Source: Pseudonocardia terrae (lineage in GTDB: Bacteria > Actinomycetota > Actinomycetes > Mycobacteriales > Pseudonocardiaceae). From it: DNA of 64,000 bases. The notes below the pieces were generated by a model that was not told the DNA's origin, searched no databases, and saw only the letters and a list, made by a program, of their open reading frames with translations. The stretch covers positions 1 to 64,000 of the forward strand of contig NZ_JAJTTE010000019.1 in the NCBI RefSeq assembly GCF_021343995.1, given 5' to 3'. Position numbers and translations under genes: made by a program. The stretch's first letter is position 1. Each line of letters begins with the position of its first letter. This document shows, piece by piece, positions 41,161-50,677 of this stretch.

Positions 41161-42867
41161 ATGATTCCGCGTGACCTGCAGATCGCACAGACCGCCTCAC
41201 TGAAGCCGCTCGACGACGTGGCCGCCGCCATGGGCATAGGGCCGCACCTGCTCGAGGCGTACGGCGAACACGTCGCCAAGATCAAGCTCGCCGCGATCGA
41301 GGACCTCGCGGACCGGCCCCGCGCGAAGTACGTGGTGGTGTCCGCCGTGACGCCCACCCCGCTGGGCGAGGGCAAGACCACCACCACCGTCGGCCTCGGC
41401 CAGGCACTGTGCCAGACCGGGCGGCAGGCCACGGTGGCGATCCGGCAGCCGTCGATGGGCCCGACCTTCGGCATCAAGGGCGGGGCGGCCGGCGGCGGCT
41501 ACAGCCAGGTGATCCCGATGGACGTGCTCAACCTGCACCTGACCGGGGACTTCCACGCCGTGACCGCGGCGCACAACCTGCTCTCGGCCGTCCTGGACAA
41601 CCACCTCTTCCAGGGCAACGCCACCGGCCTCGACCCGCACGCCATCACCTGGCGCCGGGTGCTCGACGTCAACGACCGCGCGCTGCGCAACATCATCGTC
41701 GGGCTGGGCAGCGGGACGGACGGGATCCCCCGCCAGACCGGGTTCGACATCACGGCGGCCAGCGAGGTCATGGCGATCTTCGCCCTCGCCCGGTCGCTGC
41801 AGGAGATGCGGGAGCGGTTCGGCCGCATCGTCGTCGGCTACACCCGGCAGGGCGCGCCGGTCACCGCGGAGGACATCGGCGGCGCCGGCGCCATGACGGT
41901 GATCATGCGGGACGCGCTGAAGCCCAACCTCATGCAGACGCTGGAGAACACGCCGGTCCTCGTGCACGCCGGCCCGTTCGGCAACATCGCCCACGGGAAC
42001 TCGTCGGTGGTCGCCGACCTCATCGGCATCCACGGCGGCGACTTCCTCGTCACCGAGGCGGGGTTCGGGGCCGACATGGGCGCGGAGCGGTTCTTCAACA
42101 TCAAGTGCCGGGCCTCGGGCCTCACCCCGGACGCCGCGGTGGTCGTGGCGACGGTGCGGGCGCTCAAGGCGCACTCGGGGCACCACCGGATCGTCGCGGG
42201 CCGGCCGCTGCCCGAGGCGCTCCTCGCCGAGAACCCGGACGAGGTCCACATCGGCGGTGCCAACCTGCGCAAGCAGATCGAGAACATCCGGCTGCACGGC
42301 GTGTCGCCGGTCGTCGCGATCAACGCCTTCCCCGGCGACCACCCCTCGGAGCACGCGGCGATCGCCGAGATCGCGCAGGAGATGGGCGCGCGGGTCGCCG
42401 TCTGCACGCACTTCACCGAGGGCGGGCGTGGGGCCCGGGACCTGGCCGACGCGGTCGCCGAGGCCGCCGACGAGCCGACCGGGCCGGACGGCGGGTTCCG
42501 CTTCCTCTACCCGGACTCGGCCGGTCTCGAGGAGAAGATCGAGACGATCGCGACGAAGGTCTACGGCGCCGCCGGGGTGGACTACGACCGCGCCGCGGCA
42601 CGCCAGCTCGCGACGTACGAGGCGAACGGCTACGGCCACCTCCCCGTCTGCATCGCCAAGACCCACCTGTCGCTGTCGTCCGACGCCTCGCTCAAGGGGG
42701 CACCCACGGGCTGGCGCCTGCCCGTCCGGGAGGTGCGGGCCTCCGTCGGTGCCGGCTTCATCTACCCGATCTGCGGTGACATGCGCACCATGCCCGGCCT
42801 CGGCGCCACGCCCGCCGCCCACCTGGTGGACATCGACGGGGAGGGCAACATCGTCAACCTCTCCTGA
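41161..42867 (+). CDS. fhs: Formate-tetrahydrofolate ligase
   Basis: The 568-residue enzyme interconverts formate and 10-formyl-THF with ATP. The nucleotide-binding TPLGEGKTTTT is at residues 66-76. Others are RQPSMGPTFGIKGGAAGGGYSQVIPM, NLHLTGDFHAVTAAHNLL, EAGFGADMGAERFFNIKCR and SLSSDASLKGAPTGW. In an oxidative pathway it would run towards formate, giving one ATP per methyl group. ATG 41161 follows ACCGAGGAG. It converges on the cyclodeaminase gene with 3 bases between. Confidence 0.95.
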   Translation: MIPRDLQIAQTASLKPLDDVAAAMGIGPHLLEAYGEHVAKIKLAAIEDLADRPRAKYVVVSAVTPTPLGEGKTTTTVGLGQALCQTGRQATVAIRQPSMGPTFGIKGGAAGGGYSQVIPMDVLNLHLTGDFHAVTAAHNLLSAVLDNHLFQGNATGLDPHAITWRRVLDVNDRALRNIIVGLGSGTDGIPRQTGFDITAASEVMAIFALARSLQEMRERFGRIVVGYTRQGAPVTAEDIGGAGAMTVIMRDALKPNLMQTLENTPVLVHAGPFGNIAHGNSSVVADLIGIHGGDFLVTEAGFGADMGAERFFNIKCRASGLTPDAAVVVATVRALKAHSGHHRIVAGRPLPEALLAENPDEVHIGGANLRKQIENIRLHGVSPVVAINAFPGDHPSEHAAIAEIAQEMGARVAVCTHFTEGGRGARDLADAVAEAADEPTGPDGGFRFLYPDSAGLEEKIETIATKVYGAAGVDYDRAAARQLATYEANGYGHLPVCIAKTHLSLSSDASLKGAPTGWRLPVREVRASVGAGFIYPICGDMRTMPGLGATPAAHLVDIDGEGNIVNLS

Positions 42868-42870
42868 GCG

Positions 42871-43485
42871 TCACGCGAGTGCACGCCGGACGTCCTCGCG
42901 GACCCGTGCGGCCCGGCGGAGGAGGTCGTCGACGGGGCCGACGGCGGCGGCGAGGCGTTCGGCCTCGGCGGCACCGCGACGTGGGGCGATGTCGGCCTCG
43001 ACGTTCGTGCGGCTGATGCTCAGCGCCGCGGCCGCGGCGTCGGCGGCCGCGGCCACGTCCCCGAGGAGAGCCCCGCTCCCGACCTCGACCATCCGCTCGC
43101 ACAGCCCGACCAGCTCCGCGCCGACCCCGACCAGCTCGGCCGGCGGGCCCGCGGCGACGAGGAGGGCGTCGGCGATCGCCTCGGCCCGCCGCGCCCGCTC
43201 GACCTCGGTCGCGCGGGGCAGCGTGTAGGCGGCGGCGACCTCGTCGACGGCCCCGAGGTCGGCCTCGGCCAGGCGCAGCGCCGTCTCCTGCAGCTCCTCG
43301 GCGCGCGCGAGCACGCCCCGCGCGACGTCGCCCACCGGCGGATCCCGGTCGACGCGGAACCGCGCCACCATGATCAGCAGCGCCGCGGCCTGGGCCACGT
43401 TGAGCGCGGCGACGGCGGCGCCGGCGGGCGTCGGGTTCCGGGCCGCCAGGCGTGCGAGGTACGCGTCGATGCTCCAGCTCCGCAC
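42871..43485 (-). CDS. Cyclodeaminase/cyclohydrolase family protein (FchA/FTCD-C like)
   Basis: The 204-residue helical protein has the family start SIDAYLARLAARNPTPAGAAVAALN and the conserved GALLGDVAAAADAAAAALSISRTNVEAD. Members hydrolyse methenyl-THF or deaminate formimino-THF. Between MetF and Fhs in the pathway it would supply 10-formyl-THF. A methylene-THF dehydrogenase is not seen and must come from elsewhere (FolD). It is on the opposite strand, so it is expressed separately from fhs. Confidence 0.86.
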   Translation of the reverse strand: MRSWSIDAYLARLAARNPTPAGAAVAALNVAQAAALLIMVARFRVDRDPPVGDVARGVLARAEELQETALRLAEADLGAVDEVAAAYTLPRATEVERARRAEAIADALLVAAGPPAELVGVGAELVGLCERMVEVGSGALLGDVAAAADAAAAALSISRTNVEADIAPRRGAAEAERLAAAVGPVDDLLRRAARVREDVRRALA

Positions 43486-43633
43486 ACCGCCACGCTAGTG
43501 CCGTCGACGTCCGCGCAGGTACCGGCGCCGACCGCCGCCATTGCGATGGTTGGCGGTCGCCCTCGACCCCCGACAGCGGGAGCCTGTGTGGCCTACGTCA
43601 CCGCAGGCGACCGTCGAAGGGAGTGCCAGGACG

Positions 43634-44680
43634 ATGGGGAACTACTACTCGGAAGAGATCCACGGCCCGCACGAGTACCTCGATCTCGGCGACTTCGAGC
43701 TGGCCGGCGGGATCACGCTGCCGAACGCGCGGCTCGCCTACAAGACGCGCGGCACCTTGAACGAGGCGAAGGACAACGCCGTCCTGTTCCCGCACATGTG
43801 GTCCGGGACGTCCGCGTCGATGGAGATCTTCGTCGGCGAGGGCCGTCCGCTCGACCCGTCGAAGTACTTCATCATCTTCCCGGGGCAGTTCGCGAACGGG
43901 TTCTCCTCCTCGCCGAGCAATACGCCGCCGCCGTTCAACGGCGGCGCCTTCCCGCACGTCACGATCGGCGACGACGTGCGGGCACAGCACCGGCTCGTGA
44001 CCGAGGTCTTCGGGATCGAGCGCCTCGAACTCGTGCTGGGCTGGTCGATGGGCGCCGAGCAGACCTACGAGTGGGCCGTCCGGTACCCGGACATGGTCAA
44101 GCGGGCGCTGCCGTTCGCCGGCACGGCCAGGACCACCGCCCACGACTACCTCTTCGTGCGCTCGCACGAGGATGCGCTGAAGTCGGACCCGGCATGGGAC
44201 GGCGGGTTCTACAAGGACCAGAGCGACGTGCACGTGGGCCTGCGCCGCCACGCGCAGACGTGGTCGGTGATGGGGCTGTGCCCGGAGTTCTACAACTCCG
44301 AGGCCTACCGGGCCTACGGCTTCTCCTCCCTCGAGGACTTCCTGCACCGGTTCTGGGACAACTACTTCGCGCCCATGGACCCGAACAACCTCATCTGGAT
44401 GGGGTGGAAGTGGCGCCACGGCGACGTCAGCCAGCACACGAACGGAGACCTGGCCGCGGCGCTGGGACGGATCACGGCCAAGACGTACGTGGTGCCGTTC
44501 TCCCGGGACATGTTCTTCCCGCCGGAGGACTGCGAGGCCGAGCAGCGCCTGATCCCGAACAGCGAGTTCCGCGTCGTGGACTCGTTGTGGGCCCACTTCG
44601 CGATGTTCTGCATCGCCGACCGCGACCGGGAGCAGATCGACACGTGCATCGGCGACCTGTTGAAGGAGCACGTCGACTGA
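43634..44680 (+). CDS. MetX-like alpha/beta hydrolase
   Basis: The 348-residue protein belongs to the homoserine O-acetyltransferase-like hydrolase group. The nucleophile Ser138 is in LGWSMGAEQ. FELAGGITLPNARLAYKTRGTLN and PSKYFIIFPGQFANG are typical of the N-terminal part. Asp and His candidates lie in the C-terminal VVPFSRDMFFPPEDCEAE and DSLWAHFAMFC. True MetX has GGSMGG, so this is more likely a hydrolase or another acyltransferase. ATG 43634 was selected at the start of conserved sequence. It is convergent with the HSL esterase ending at 44697. Confidence 0.78.
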   Translation: MGNYYSEEIHGPHEYLDLGDFELAGGITLPNARLAYKTRGTLNEAKDNAVLFPHMWSGTSASMEIFVGEGRPLDPSKYFIIFPGQFANGFSSSPSNTPPPFNGGAFPHVTIGDDVRAQHRLVTEVFGIERLELVLGWSMGAEQTYEWAVRYPDMVKRALPFAGTARTTAHDYLFVRSHEDALKSDPAWDGGFYKDQSDVHVGLRRHAQTWSVMGLCPEFYNSEAYRAYGFSSLEDFLHRFWDNYFAPMDPNNLIWMGWKWRHGDVSQHTNGDLAAALGRITAKTYVVPFSRDMFFPPEDCEAEQRLIPNSEFRVVDSLWAHFAMFCIADRDREQIDTCIGDLLKEHVD

Positions 44681-44696
44681 CTGGCCGCGGGGTTCC

Positions 44697-45647
44697 TCAG
44701 GCGAGCGCGCGCCTGAGGGCGTCGAGGCGGCCCGCCCAGATCCGCCGGGACAGGGCCGCGTCGGGCGCGAACGTCTCGCTCGCGTGGTAGGCACCGGGGT
44801 GGACGTGCAGCTCGCACGGCACGCCCGCGGCCATGAGCCGCTGCGCGAACGCGATGTCCTCGTCCCGGAAGAGGTCGACGGTGCCGACGTCGATGTAGGC
44901 GGGCGGCAGGCCCGCGAGGTCCGCGGCGCGGGTGGGCGCGGCGTACCCGTCGGCCTGCCCGCCCCCGAGGTACCAGGCCCAGGCCTCCTCGTTGCCCGCG
45001 CGGTCCCAGATGCCCACGTCCAGGATCTCGTGCGTGGACGGGCTCGTGTTCGTGTCGTCGATCATGGGGTAGATCGGCATCATGAACCGCAGCGGCGGCC
45101 CGCCGCGGTCCCGAGCCAGCAGGGCGGTGGCGATGGCGAGCCCGCCGCCCGCACTCCCGCCGTAGAGCACCAGCCGGTCGGGGTCGACGCCCAGCTCGTC
45201 GGTGTTCTTCCCCATCCAGGCCAGGACGGCGTAGCAGTCCTCCGCCGGTGCGGGGTGCGGGTGCTCCGGGGCGAGCCGGTACTCGACCGACACGACGACG
45301 GCGCCGAGCGCGTCCGACAGCATCGTCGCCGTCGGATCCTCACCCGCCACCGAGCCCAGGACCATCCCGCCCCCGTGGATGTAGAGGATGCCGGGGGCCG
45401 CACCGGAGGCGCGGACGGGGCGGTAGATCCGGACCGCGACGTCCGGCGCCCCGTCGGGACCGGGGACGGACCGGTCCTCCTTGGCGACGTCGGGGTTGTC
45501 CGGTACCTCCACCGACGCCAGCATCTCGGCGACGGCGGCCCGCCGCGCCACGATGTCCGGGATCGCGTTGAACCCGCCCGGCATCGCCTCCAGCAACGCG
45601 GTGAGGGGGACCAGGGACTCGGGGTCGATCGACGACGAGCGTGACAT
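44697..45647 (-). CDS. HSL-type alpha/beta hydrolase (esterase) 1
   Basis: A 316-residue hormone-sensitive-lipase family esterase: oxyanion motif YIHGGGMVLG, nucleophile elbow YGGSAGGGLAIA, SVEYRLAPEHPHPAPAEDCYAVL, Asp in DVGTVDLFRDEDIAFAQRL and His in HPGAYHASE. It is a cytosolic enzyme for short acyl esters. It is last in a leftward set with two similar esterases and a Baeyer-Villiger monooxygenase, and is most similar in layout to the one ending at 48330, suggesting duplication. Confidence 0.88.
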   Translation of the reverse strand: MSRSSSIDPESLVPLTALLEAMPGGFNAIPDIVARRAAVAEMLASVEVPDNPDVAKEDRSVPGPDGAPDVAVRIYRPVRASGAAPGILYIHGGGMVLGSVAGEDPTATMLSDALGAVVVSVEYRLAPEHPHPAPAEDCYAVLAWMGKNTDELGVDPDRLVLYGGSAGGGLAIATALLARDRGGPPLRFMMPIYPMIDDTNTSPSTHEILDVGIWDRAGNEEAWAWYLGGGQADGYAAPTRAADLAGLPPAYIDVGTVDLFRDEDIAFAQRLMAAGVPCELHVHPGAYHASETFAPDAALSRRIWAGRLDALRRALA

Positions 45648-45708
45648 GGGGCCTCCGTACTCTCGGTTGTTCGGGGTGGGCGCTCCGGCCGGGCCGGGGA
45701 CGACGTCC

Positions 45709-46653
45709 TCAGCCGGCCTGTTCCGCCGCGCCCTTCAGCTCCTCGTCGATCGCCTCGACGACGTAGTCCATGCCGGCGTCGGCCCCCGGCAGGGCGCCGA
45801 TCATGGTGAAGAAGCCGTGCATCTGGCCGGTGAACCGCCGGTGCCGGACCGGGACGTTCGCCTTGAGCAGCCGGGTGGCGTAGAGCTCGCCCTCGTCGCG
45901 CAGCACGTCGTGCTCCGCGGTCAGGATCACCGCCGGGGGGAGCCGCAGGAAGTCACCGCGCAGGGGCGCGGCGTCGGGGTGCACCCGGGACAGGGGATCC
46001 GGGGCGTAGTGGTCCCAGAACCAGATCATGCTGTCGCGGCCGAGGAGCAGCTGGTTCTCCGGGTCCTGGTAGGTCGTCGTCGCCAGGTCGCAGTCGGTCA
46101 CGGGGTAGACGAGGACCTGCAGGGCAGGTACCGGCCCACCCGTCCGCACGGCCCGCTGGGCGACGACCGCCGCGAGGTTGCCCCCCGCGCTGTCCCCGGC
46201 GACGATCACCGGCGCCGGCCCGCCCACCAGGTCGTCGAGGTGGTCGAAGGTCCAGCGCAGCGCGGCCCACGCGTCGTCGACGGCGGTCGGGAAGCGGTAC
46301 TCCGGTGCCATCCGGTAGTCCACCAGGACGACGACGCAGTCGGTGCGGGCGGCCATCGTCCGACCGAGCGGCTCGGCCTCGTCGATCCCCCCGATCACCC
46401 AGCCGCCGCCGTGGTACCAGACGATCACGCCCCGCGGGTGCTCGGACGGGGTCAGGATGCGGACGGGCACCGCTCCCCCGCTGACGTGCACGCGCGTGTC
46501 GCGGACCCGGTGCACCGACGGTCCCGGGCCGGTCTGCTCGCTGAGCGTCGCCGTGAAATCGCGGGCCTGCTCGGGGGTCATCTCGTGCAGCGGTTTCGCG
46601 TCGAGCTGGGCCAGCTGCGCGAGCAGGCCCGTCGTGGCCTCGTCGAGTGCCAT
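45709..46653 (-). CDS. HSL-type alpha/beta hydrolase (esterase) 2
   Basis: The 314-residue esterase has VWYHGGGWVIGGID (oxyanion hole), VIVAGDSAGGNLAAVVAQ (nucleophile elbow GDSAGG), VDYRMAPEYRFPTAVDDAW, an Asp in ILTAEHDVLRDEGELYA and His in GQMHGFFTM. ATG 46653 follows AGAAGGAGGAA. It lies directly downstream of the monooxygenase (32 bases), so it is the most likely hydrolase of the ester or lactone made by it. Confidence 0.9.
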   Translation of the reverse strand: MALDEATTGLLAQLAQLDAKPLHEMTPEQARDFTATLSEQTGPGPSVHRVRDTRVHVSGGAVPVRILTPSEHPRGVIVWYHGGGWVIGGIDEAEPLGRTMAARTDCVVVLVDYRMAPEYRFPTAVDDAWAALRWTFDHLDDLVGGPAPVIVAGDSAGGNLAAVVAQRAVRTGGPVPALQVLVYPVTDCDLATTTYQDPENQLLLGRDSMIWFWDHYAPDPLSRVHPDAAPLRGDFLRLPPAVILTAEHDVLRDEGELYATRLLKANVPVRHRRFTGQMHGFFTMIGALPGADAGMDYVVEAIDEELKGAAEQAG

Positions 46654-46685
46654 CGTGTTCCTCCTTCTCGGATCGTCGGATCCGC

Positions 46686-48317
46686 TCAGACCAGTGCCCT
46701 GCCCGCATCGAGCTCGAAGCCGACGTAGCCGTCCGCCGCGACCTGGTCGCACTTGTCGCGGTAGACGCCGACGCCGCCGACGTAGGGCAGGAACAGGCGC
46801 GGCTTGCCGGGGATGTTGGCGCCCATGTACCAGGACGCGGCCCGCGGGTAGAGCGTCCCGGACGCGACCTCCTGCACGTGGTCGGTCCACTCCTCGGTGG
46901 CGTCCGGGGTCGCCTCGATCCGGTCGACCCCCCGCTCGCGCAGGTGCAGCAGGCAGTCGCCGATCCATTCGGCGTGCTGCTCGGTGGACACGGGCATGTT
47001 GCTGAGCACCGAGGGGCTCCCCGGCCCGGTGATGGTGAACAGGTTCGGGAAACCGGGTACGGCCAGCCCGAGGTAGGTGCGCGGGCCCTCGGCCCAGGCG
47101 TCGGTCAGCGGGCGCCCGTCCCGGCCGGTGATGTTCAGCGCCGTCAGCGGACCGGTCAGCGCGTCGAAGCCGGTCGCGTAGACGAGGATGTCGAGCTCGT
47201 GTAGCTCGTCGCCGGTCCGGATGCCCTGCTTCGTGATCTCCTCGATCGGGGACCGCCGCAGGTCGACCAGCGTGACGTCGGGGCGGTTGAAGGTGACGTA
47301 GTAGTCGGTGTCCAGTGGCAGCCGCTTCGTCGCGATCGGGTACCCCGAGGGCTTCAGCTTCTCCGCCACGTCGGGGTCGTCGACGATCTCGTCGATCTTC
47401 GACCGCACGAAGTCGGCGGCCGTGGCGTTGGCCTGCTCGTTCGTCAGCAGGTCGTTGTAGGTGCCGAGGGAGAACAGGAACCCGCCCTGCTCCCAGGTCG
47501 TCTCGTACCGGGCCCGCCGTTCCTCCTCCGGGACCTCCAGCGCCGACACGTCCGTGGCGGTGTAGGGGACGCCCGCCATGGAGTGCCTCGCGCGCCGGCG
47601 CCACTCCGGGTAGTTCTGCTTCCACATCTCGACGAACCGGGGGTCGAGCGGCCCGTTGGCGGCGGGGATCGTGAACTGTGCGGTCCGCTGGAAGACCGTG
47701 AGGTGCCCCGCCTGCTTGGCGATGACCGGGATCGCCTGGATCGCCGAGGCACCGGTGCCGATGATGCCCACCCGCTGACCGGTGAAGTCGACGGGCTCGT
47801 GCGGCCAGGCACCGGTGTGCAGCGACCGTCCGGCGAAGGTGTCGGCACCCGGGATGTCCGGGGTGTTCGCCGCGGACAGGCACCCGACGGCCGTCACGAC
47901 GAACCGGGCCGTCCACTCGTCACCGCCCTCGCTTCGCGCGGTCCAGAGATTGGCCTCCTGGTCGTAGGACAGGCCGTTCACCCGGGTGTCGAAGGTGAAG
48001 TCCTTGCGCAGGTCGAGCACGTCGGCAACCCGCTCCAGGTAGCGGAGGATCACGGGCTGCTCGGGGTACCGCTCGAGCAGCGGCCACTCCTGTTCCAGCT
48101 CCGGCAGGAACGAGAACGAGTAGTACATGATCTCCGAGTCGCACCGGGCTCCCGGGTAGCGGTTCCAGTACCAGGTGCCTCCCGGCCCGGAGCCCGCCTC
48201 CAGGCCGTGCACCGAGAACCCCTGCTCCCTGAGCTTGTGGACCATGTGCAGGCCGGCGAACCCGGCCCCGATCACCAGGACGTCCAGGGGGCCCGGGCCG
48301 GAAGTGCTGTCGCTCAT
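46686..48317 (-). CDS. Baeyer-Villiger monooxygenase (flavin-containing)
   Basis: The 543-residue FAD/NADPH enzyme inserts oxygen next to a ketone. It has GAGFAG at 17-22, the type I Baeyer-Villiger fingerprint FAGRSLHTGAWP at 161-172 and the NADPH site GTGASA at 187-192. WYWNRYPGARCDSEIMYYSFSF is typical of cyclohexanone/steroid monooxygenases. It is enclosed by HSL esterases on both sides, fitting ketone to ester/lactone to acid plus alcohol. The ketone is not evident from the neighbourhood. Confidence 0.93.
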   Translation of the reverse strand: MSDSTSGPGPLDVLVIGAGFAGLHMVHKLREQGFSVHGLEAGSGPGGTWYWNRYPGARCDSEIMYYSFSFLPELEQEWPLLERYPEQPVILRYLERVADVLDLRKDFTFDTRVNGLSYDQEANLWTARSEGGDEWTARFVVTAVGCLSAANTPDIPGADTFAGRSLHTGAWPHEPVDFTGQRVGIIGTGASAIQAIPVIAKQAGHLTVFQRTAQFTIPAANGPLDPRFVEMWKQNYPEWRRRARHSMAGVPYTATDVSALEVPEEERRARYETTWEQGGFLFSLGTYNDLLTNEQANATAADFVRSKIDEIVDDPDVAEKLKPSGYPIATKRLPLDTDYYVTFNRPDVTLVDLRRSPIEEITKQGIRTGDELHELDILVYATGFDALTGPLTALNITGRDGRPLTDAWAEGPRTYLGLAVPGFPNLFTITGPGSPSVLSNMPVSTEQHAEWIGDCLLHLRERGVDRIEATPDATEEWTDHVQEVASGTLYPRAASWYMGANIPGKPRLFLPYVGGVGVYRDKCDQVAADGYVGFELDAGRALV

Positions 48318-48329
48318 GGTTTCTCCTCG

Positions 48330-49259
48330 TCAGTCGTGCAACAACCTGCGGATGGCCGTCAGGCTCTCCGCCGCCATCCGCCTCGAGACGGTCGCCTCGG
48401 TGACCAGCGACGATCCGTGGAAGGTCCCGGGGAAGAGGTGGAGCTCGACCGGCACCCCGGCCTGGCTGAGACGTTGCGCGTAGGCGATGCCCTCGTCCCG
48501 CAACGGGTCGAACTCGCACACGTCGACGTAGGCGGCGGGCAGGCCGCGGAGGTCCGCCGCGCGCGCGGGTGCGGCGTACTGGGTCGGCTCCTGGCCGTCG
48601 AGGTAGTAGCGCCACGACAGCTCGGCGTTCGGCCGGTTCCAGATCGGGGTGTCGGTATAGAGCGTCATCGAGTGGCTGTCGAGCCGGTCGTCCAGCTCCG
48701 GGATGCTCAGGTACTGCATCCGCAGCGCGGGTCCGCCGCGGTCCCGGGCGAGCAACGCCACCGCGGCGGACAGGCCGGCCCCCGCGCTGCCGCCCCCGAC
48801 CCCGATGCGCCGGGGGTCCACCCCCAGCTCCGGGGCGTGCGCCGCGAACCAGCACAGCGCCAGGTAGCAGTCGTCGAGCCCGGCGGGAAAGGGGTGCTCC
48901 GGGGCGAGGCGGTACTCCACCGACACCACGACGACGTCCGCCTCGGCCGCGATCTCCTGGGCCCGCCCGTCCTCGCCGTCCATGCCGCCGACGACGAACC
49001 CTCCACCGTGGAGGAACAGGAGACCCGACAACGGAGCGGGCCGCCGCGCCGGCGTGTAGATCCGCACCGGCACGTCGGGAGCGCCCCCGGGAGCGGGCAG
49101 CGTCCGGTCCTCGATGACCAACGGCTGCGACGGCGTGTACTGGGGCACCTGGCGCACCTGCTCGGCCAGCTCGGCGCGCGCCGCGACCGGGTCGGTGATG
49201 TCGAAGGTCGGCATCATCGGTATCCAGGGCGCGAGCTCGGGATCGAAGCGATACGTCAT
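48330..49259 (-). CDS. HSL-type alpha/beta hydrolase (esterase) 3
   Basis: The 309-residue esterase has LFLHGGGFVVGGMDGEDG, VSVEYRLAPEHPFPAGLDDCYLAL, GVGGGSAGAGLSAAVALLARDRGGP, Asp in DVCEFDPLRDEGIAYAQRL and His in FPGTFHGS. ATG 49259 is used; an upstream in-frame extension to 49331 is Arg-rich and unlikely. First gene of the leftward esterase-BVMO operon; a CACGTG-containing inverted repeat lies 70-90 bases upstream. Confidence 0.9.
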   Translation of the reverse strand: MTYRFDPELAPWIPMMPTFDITDPVAARAELAEQVRQVPQYTPSQPLVIEDRTLPAPGGAPDVPVRIYTPARRPAPLSGLLFLHGGGFVVGGMDGEDGRAQEIAAEADVVVVSVEYRLAPEHPFPAGLDDCYLALCWFAAHAPELGVDPRRIGVGGGSAGAGLSAAVALLARDRGGPALRMQYLSIPELDDRLDSHSMTLYTDTPIWNRPNAELSWRYYLDGQEPTQYAAPARAADLRGLPAAYVDVCEFDPLRDEGIAYAQRLSQAGVPVELHLFPGTFHGSSLVTEATVSRRMAAESLTAIRRLLHD

Positions 49260-49327
49260 CGGAACGCTCCTCGGCGATGGGCGGCGACGTCGGTCTGCCC
49301 GCCGACACGAGCATGGTCGGCACGGGA

Positions 49328-49349
49328 CCACGTGTCATGGGTCACGTGG
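49328..49349. promoter_or_regulatory. CCACGTG-N8-CACGTGG inverted repeat upstream of the BVMO operon
   Basis: Perfect 7-base arms CCACGTG (49328-49334) and CACGTGG (49343-49349) with an 8-base spacer lie in the 141-base gap between the broken PucR gene and the first esterase. This is a plausible regulator site for the esterase-monooxygenase operon; the regulator is not identified. Confidence 0.45.
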
Positions 49350-49400
49350 CGACGATCCGTCCCGTCCGTGCGCCACATGGCGGCCGAACGGCACCGTGGC

Positions 49401-50491
49401 TCAAGCGAGATCGGCCGAGTCACGGAGCCTGCGCAGGACGAGCGCGAGCATCAGCCGGGACCGTGCGTAGGGCTCGGCGAGCGTGAAGCCCAGCACCTTC
49501 TCGGCCCGGGTCACCCGGTGCGCGACCGAGTTGTGGTGCAGGTGGAGGATCGTCGCCGCGCGGCGCATCGACTCGGTGGAGGCGACGACCTCCAGCGTGC
49601 GCAGCAGCTCCTCCCCCGCGGATTCGCCCGCCAGCTCGTCCAGGGCCCGGACGTCCGCCACCTCGTTGATCGCCTCCGGCGGCATGCGCTCCGCGAGCGC
49701 CCCGAACCCGCCCAGGTCCGGATAGCGCACCGCGACCGCCTCGTCGAGGGAGTAGGGCGGGTGATCGCGCCGGCTCGGCAGTGCGTACCGCAGGGCGATG
49801 CTCGCCTCCCGCCACGCGGCGGGCAGGGACGCGGCGGGATGCGGCGAGGCGATCCCGACCCGGGTGCCGGTGGGCACGCTCAGGTCCTCGGGAAGGGGCG
49901 GGCCGACAGCAGGGCGTGTGCCATCCCCACCGAGGCCCGGGCGAGCAGCGGACCCGCCGACGCGGCGAGGGTGTCGACGAGCCCCGGTGCGCCCTCGGCG
50001 GCCATCGTGTGGACCAGGCCGGTGGGCGTGAGGCCCAGCCGGGCCAGCGCCCGCCGACGCCGTGTCTCGTCCGCCGCGGCATCGACGGCGAGGCGGAGCA
50101 GCGCCGGCGCGTCCATGTCCTCGACGTCGCGCTGCCGCCGGCTCAGCGCGACGGAGGTGGCCAGGGCGAAGCGCTCGAGCAGCAGATCGTCCAACGGGAG
50201 GGGCGTCCCGAAGCGCTCGACCCAGATCTCGTGGTCCACGGGCACCGGGCGGACCCGGGCCCAGATCGGGGGCGTGCCGTCGTGCACCGGCGTGTCGACG
50301 TCGGCCCGGCGCCCCTGCGGGGTGTCCGTCCGCCGGAGCCCGACCGCACACCCCGCCAGCGCGGCGGTGCGCTTGAGGACGACGTCGACCCCGGCGCTCT
50401 GCTCGACCAGCACGTCGAAGAAACCGATGACCCGCAGGGCGCTCGCGGCGTCCGCGTCGAGTGCGGACAGTCGCAGCAGCAGGCCATACAC
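49401..50491 (-). pseudogene. PucR-type regulator, frameshifted
   Basis: The N-terminal part (GTG 50491 to about 49890) shows LLLRLSALDADAASALRVIGFFDVLVEQSAG and continues to LLSARPFP, where a frame change gives an early stop. The next frame continues with PEDLSVPTGTRVGIASP and a C-terminal PucR helix-turn-helix: ELLRTLEVVASTESMRRAATILHLHHNSVAHRVTRAEKVLGF. A single-base change near 49885-49895 would restore one protein of about 363 residues. PucR-type proteins regulate amino-acid, purine and amine catabolism. Either a recent loss or a sequencing error in a C-rich run. Confidence 0.78.
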
Positions 50492-50677
50492 GACGATCAG
50501 GTTAGGTGCCTCACACCCGGCGGGGAAGGCGGCCGAACGGCAGCGGGCCGCTGCGTCGCTGCTCCCTCGGGCAGTCGGGCGACGGCGACGTGGCGCGGGC
50601 GCAATCACCCATGCCGTCCCCTTCTTCTGGGAGACTCCTCGCGCAGGTGGTCCGAGACCCTGCAGGAGGAGCGACCG

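Noticed and set aside
43634-44680. Genuine homoserine O-acetyltransferase (MetX)
   Set aside because: The nucleophile elbow is GWSMGA rather than GGSMGG and no methionine genes are adjacent; kept as a MetX-like hydrolase.
50492-50677. Iron-box (IdeR-type) site suggested by GGTTAGGTGCCTCAC
   Set aside because: Only a half-match to the TTAGGTTAGGCTAACCTAA consensus and no iron-related gene nearby.
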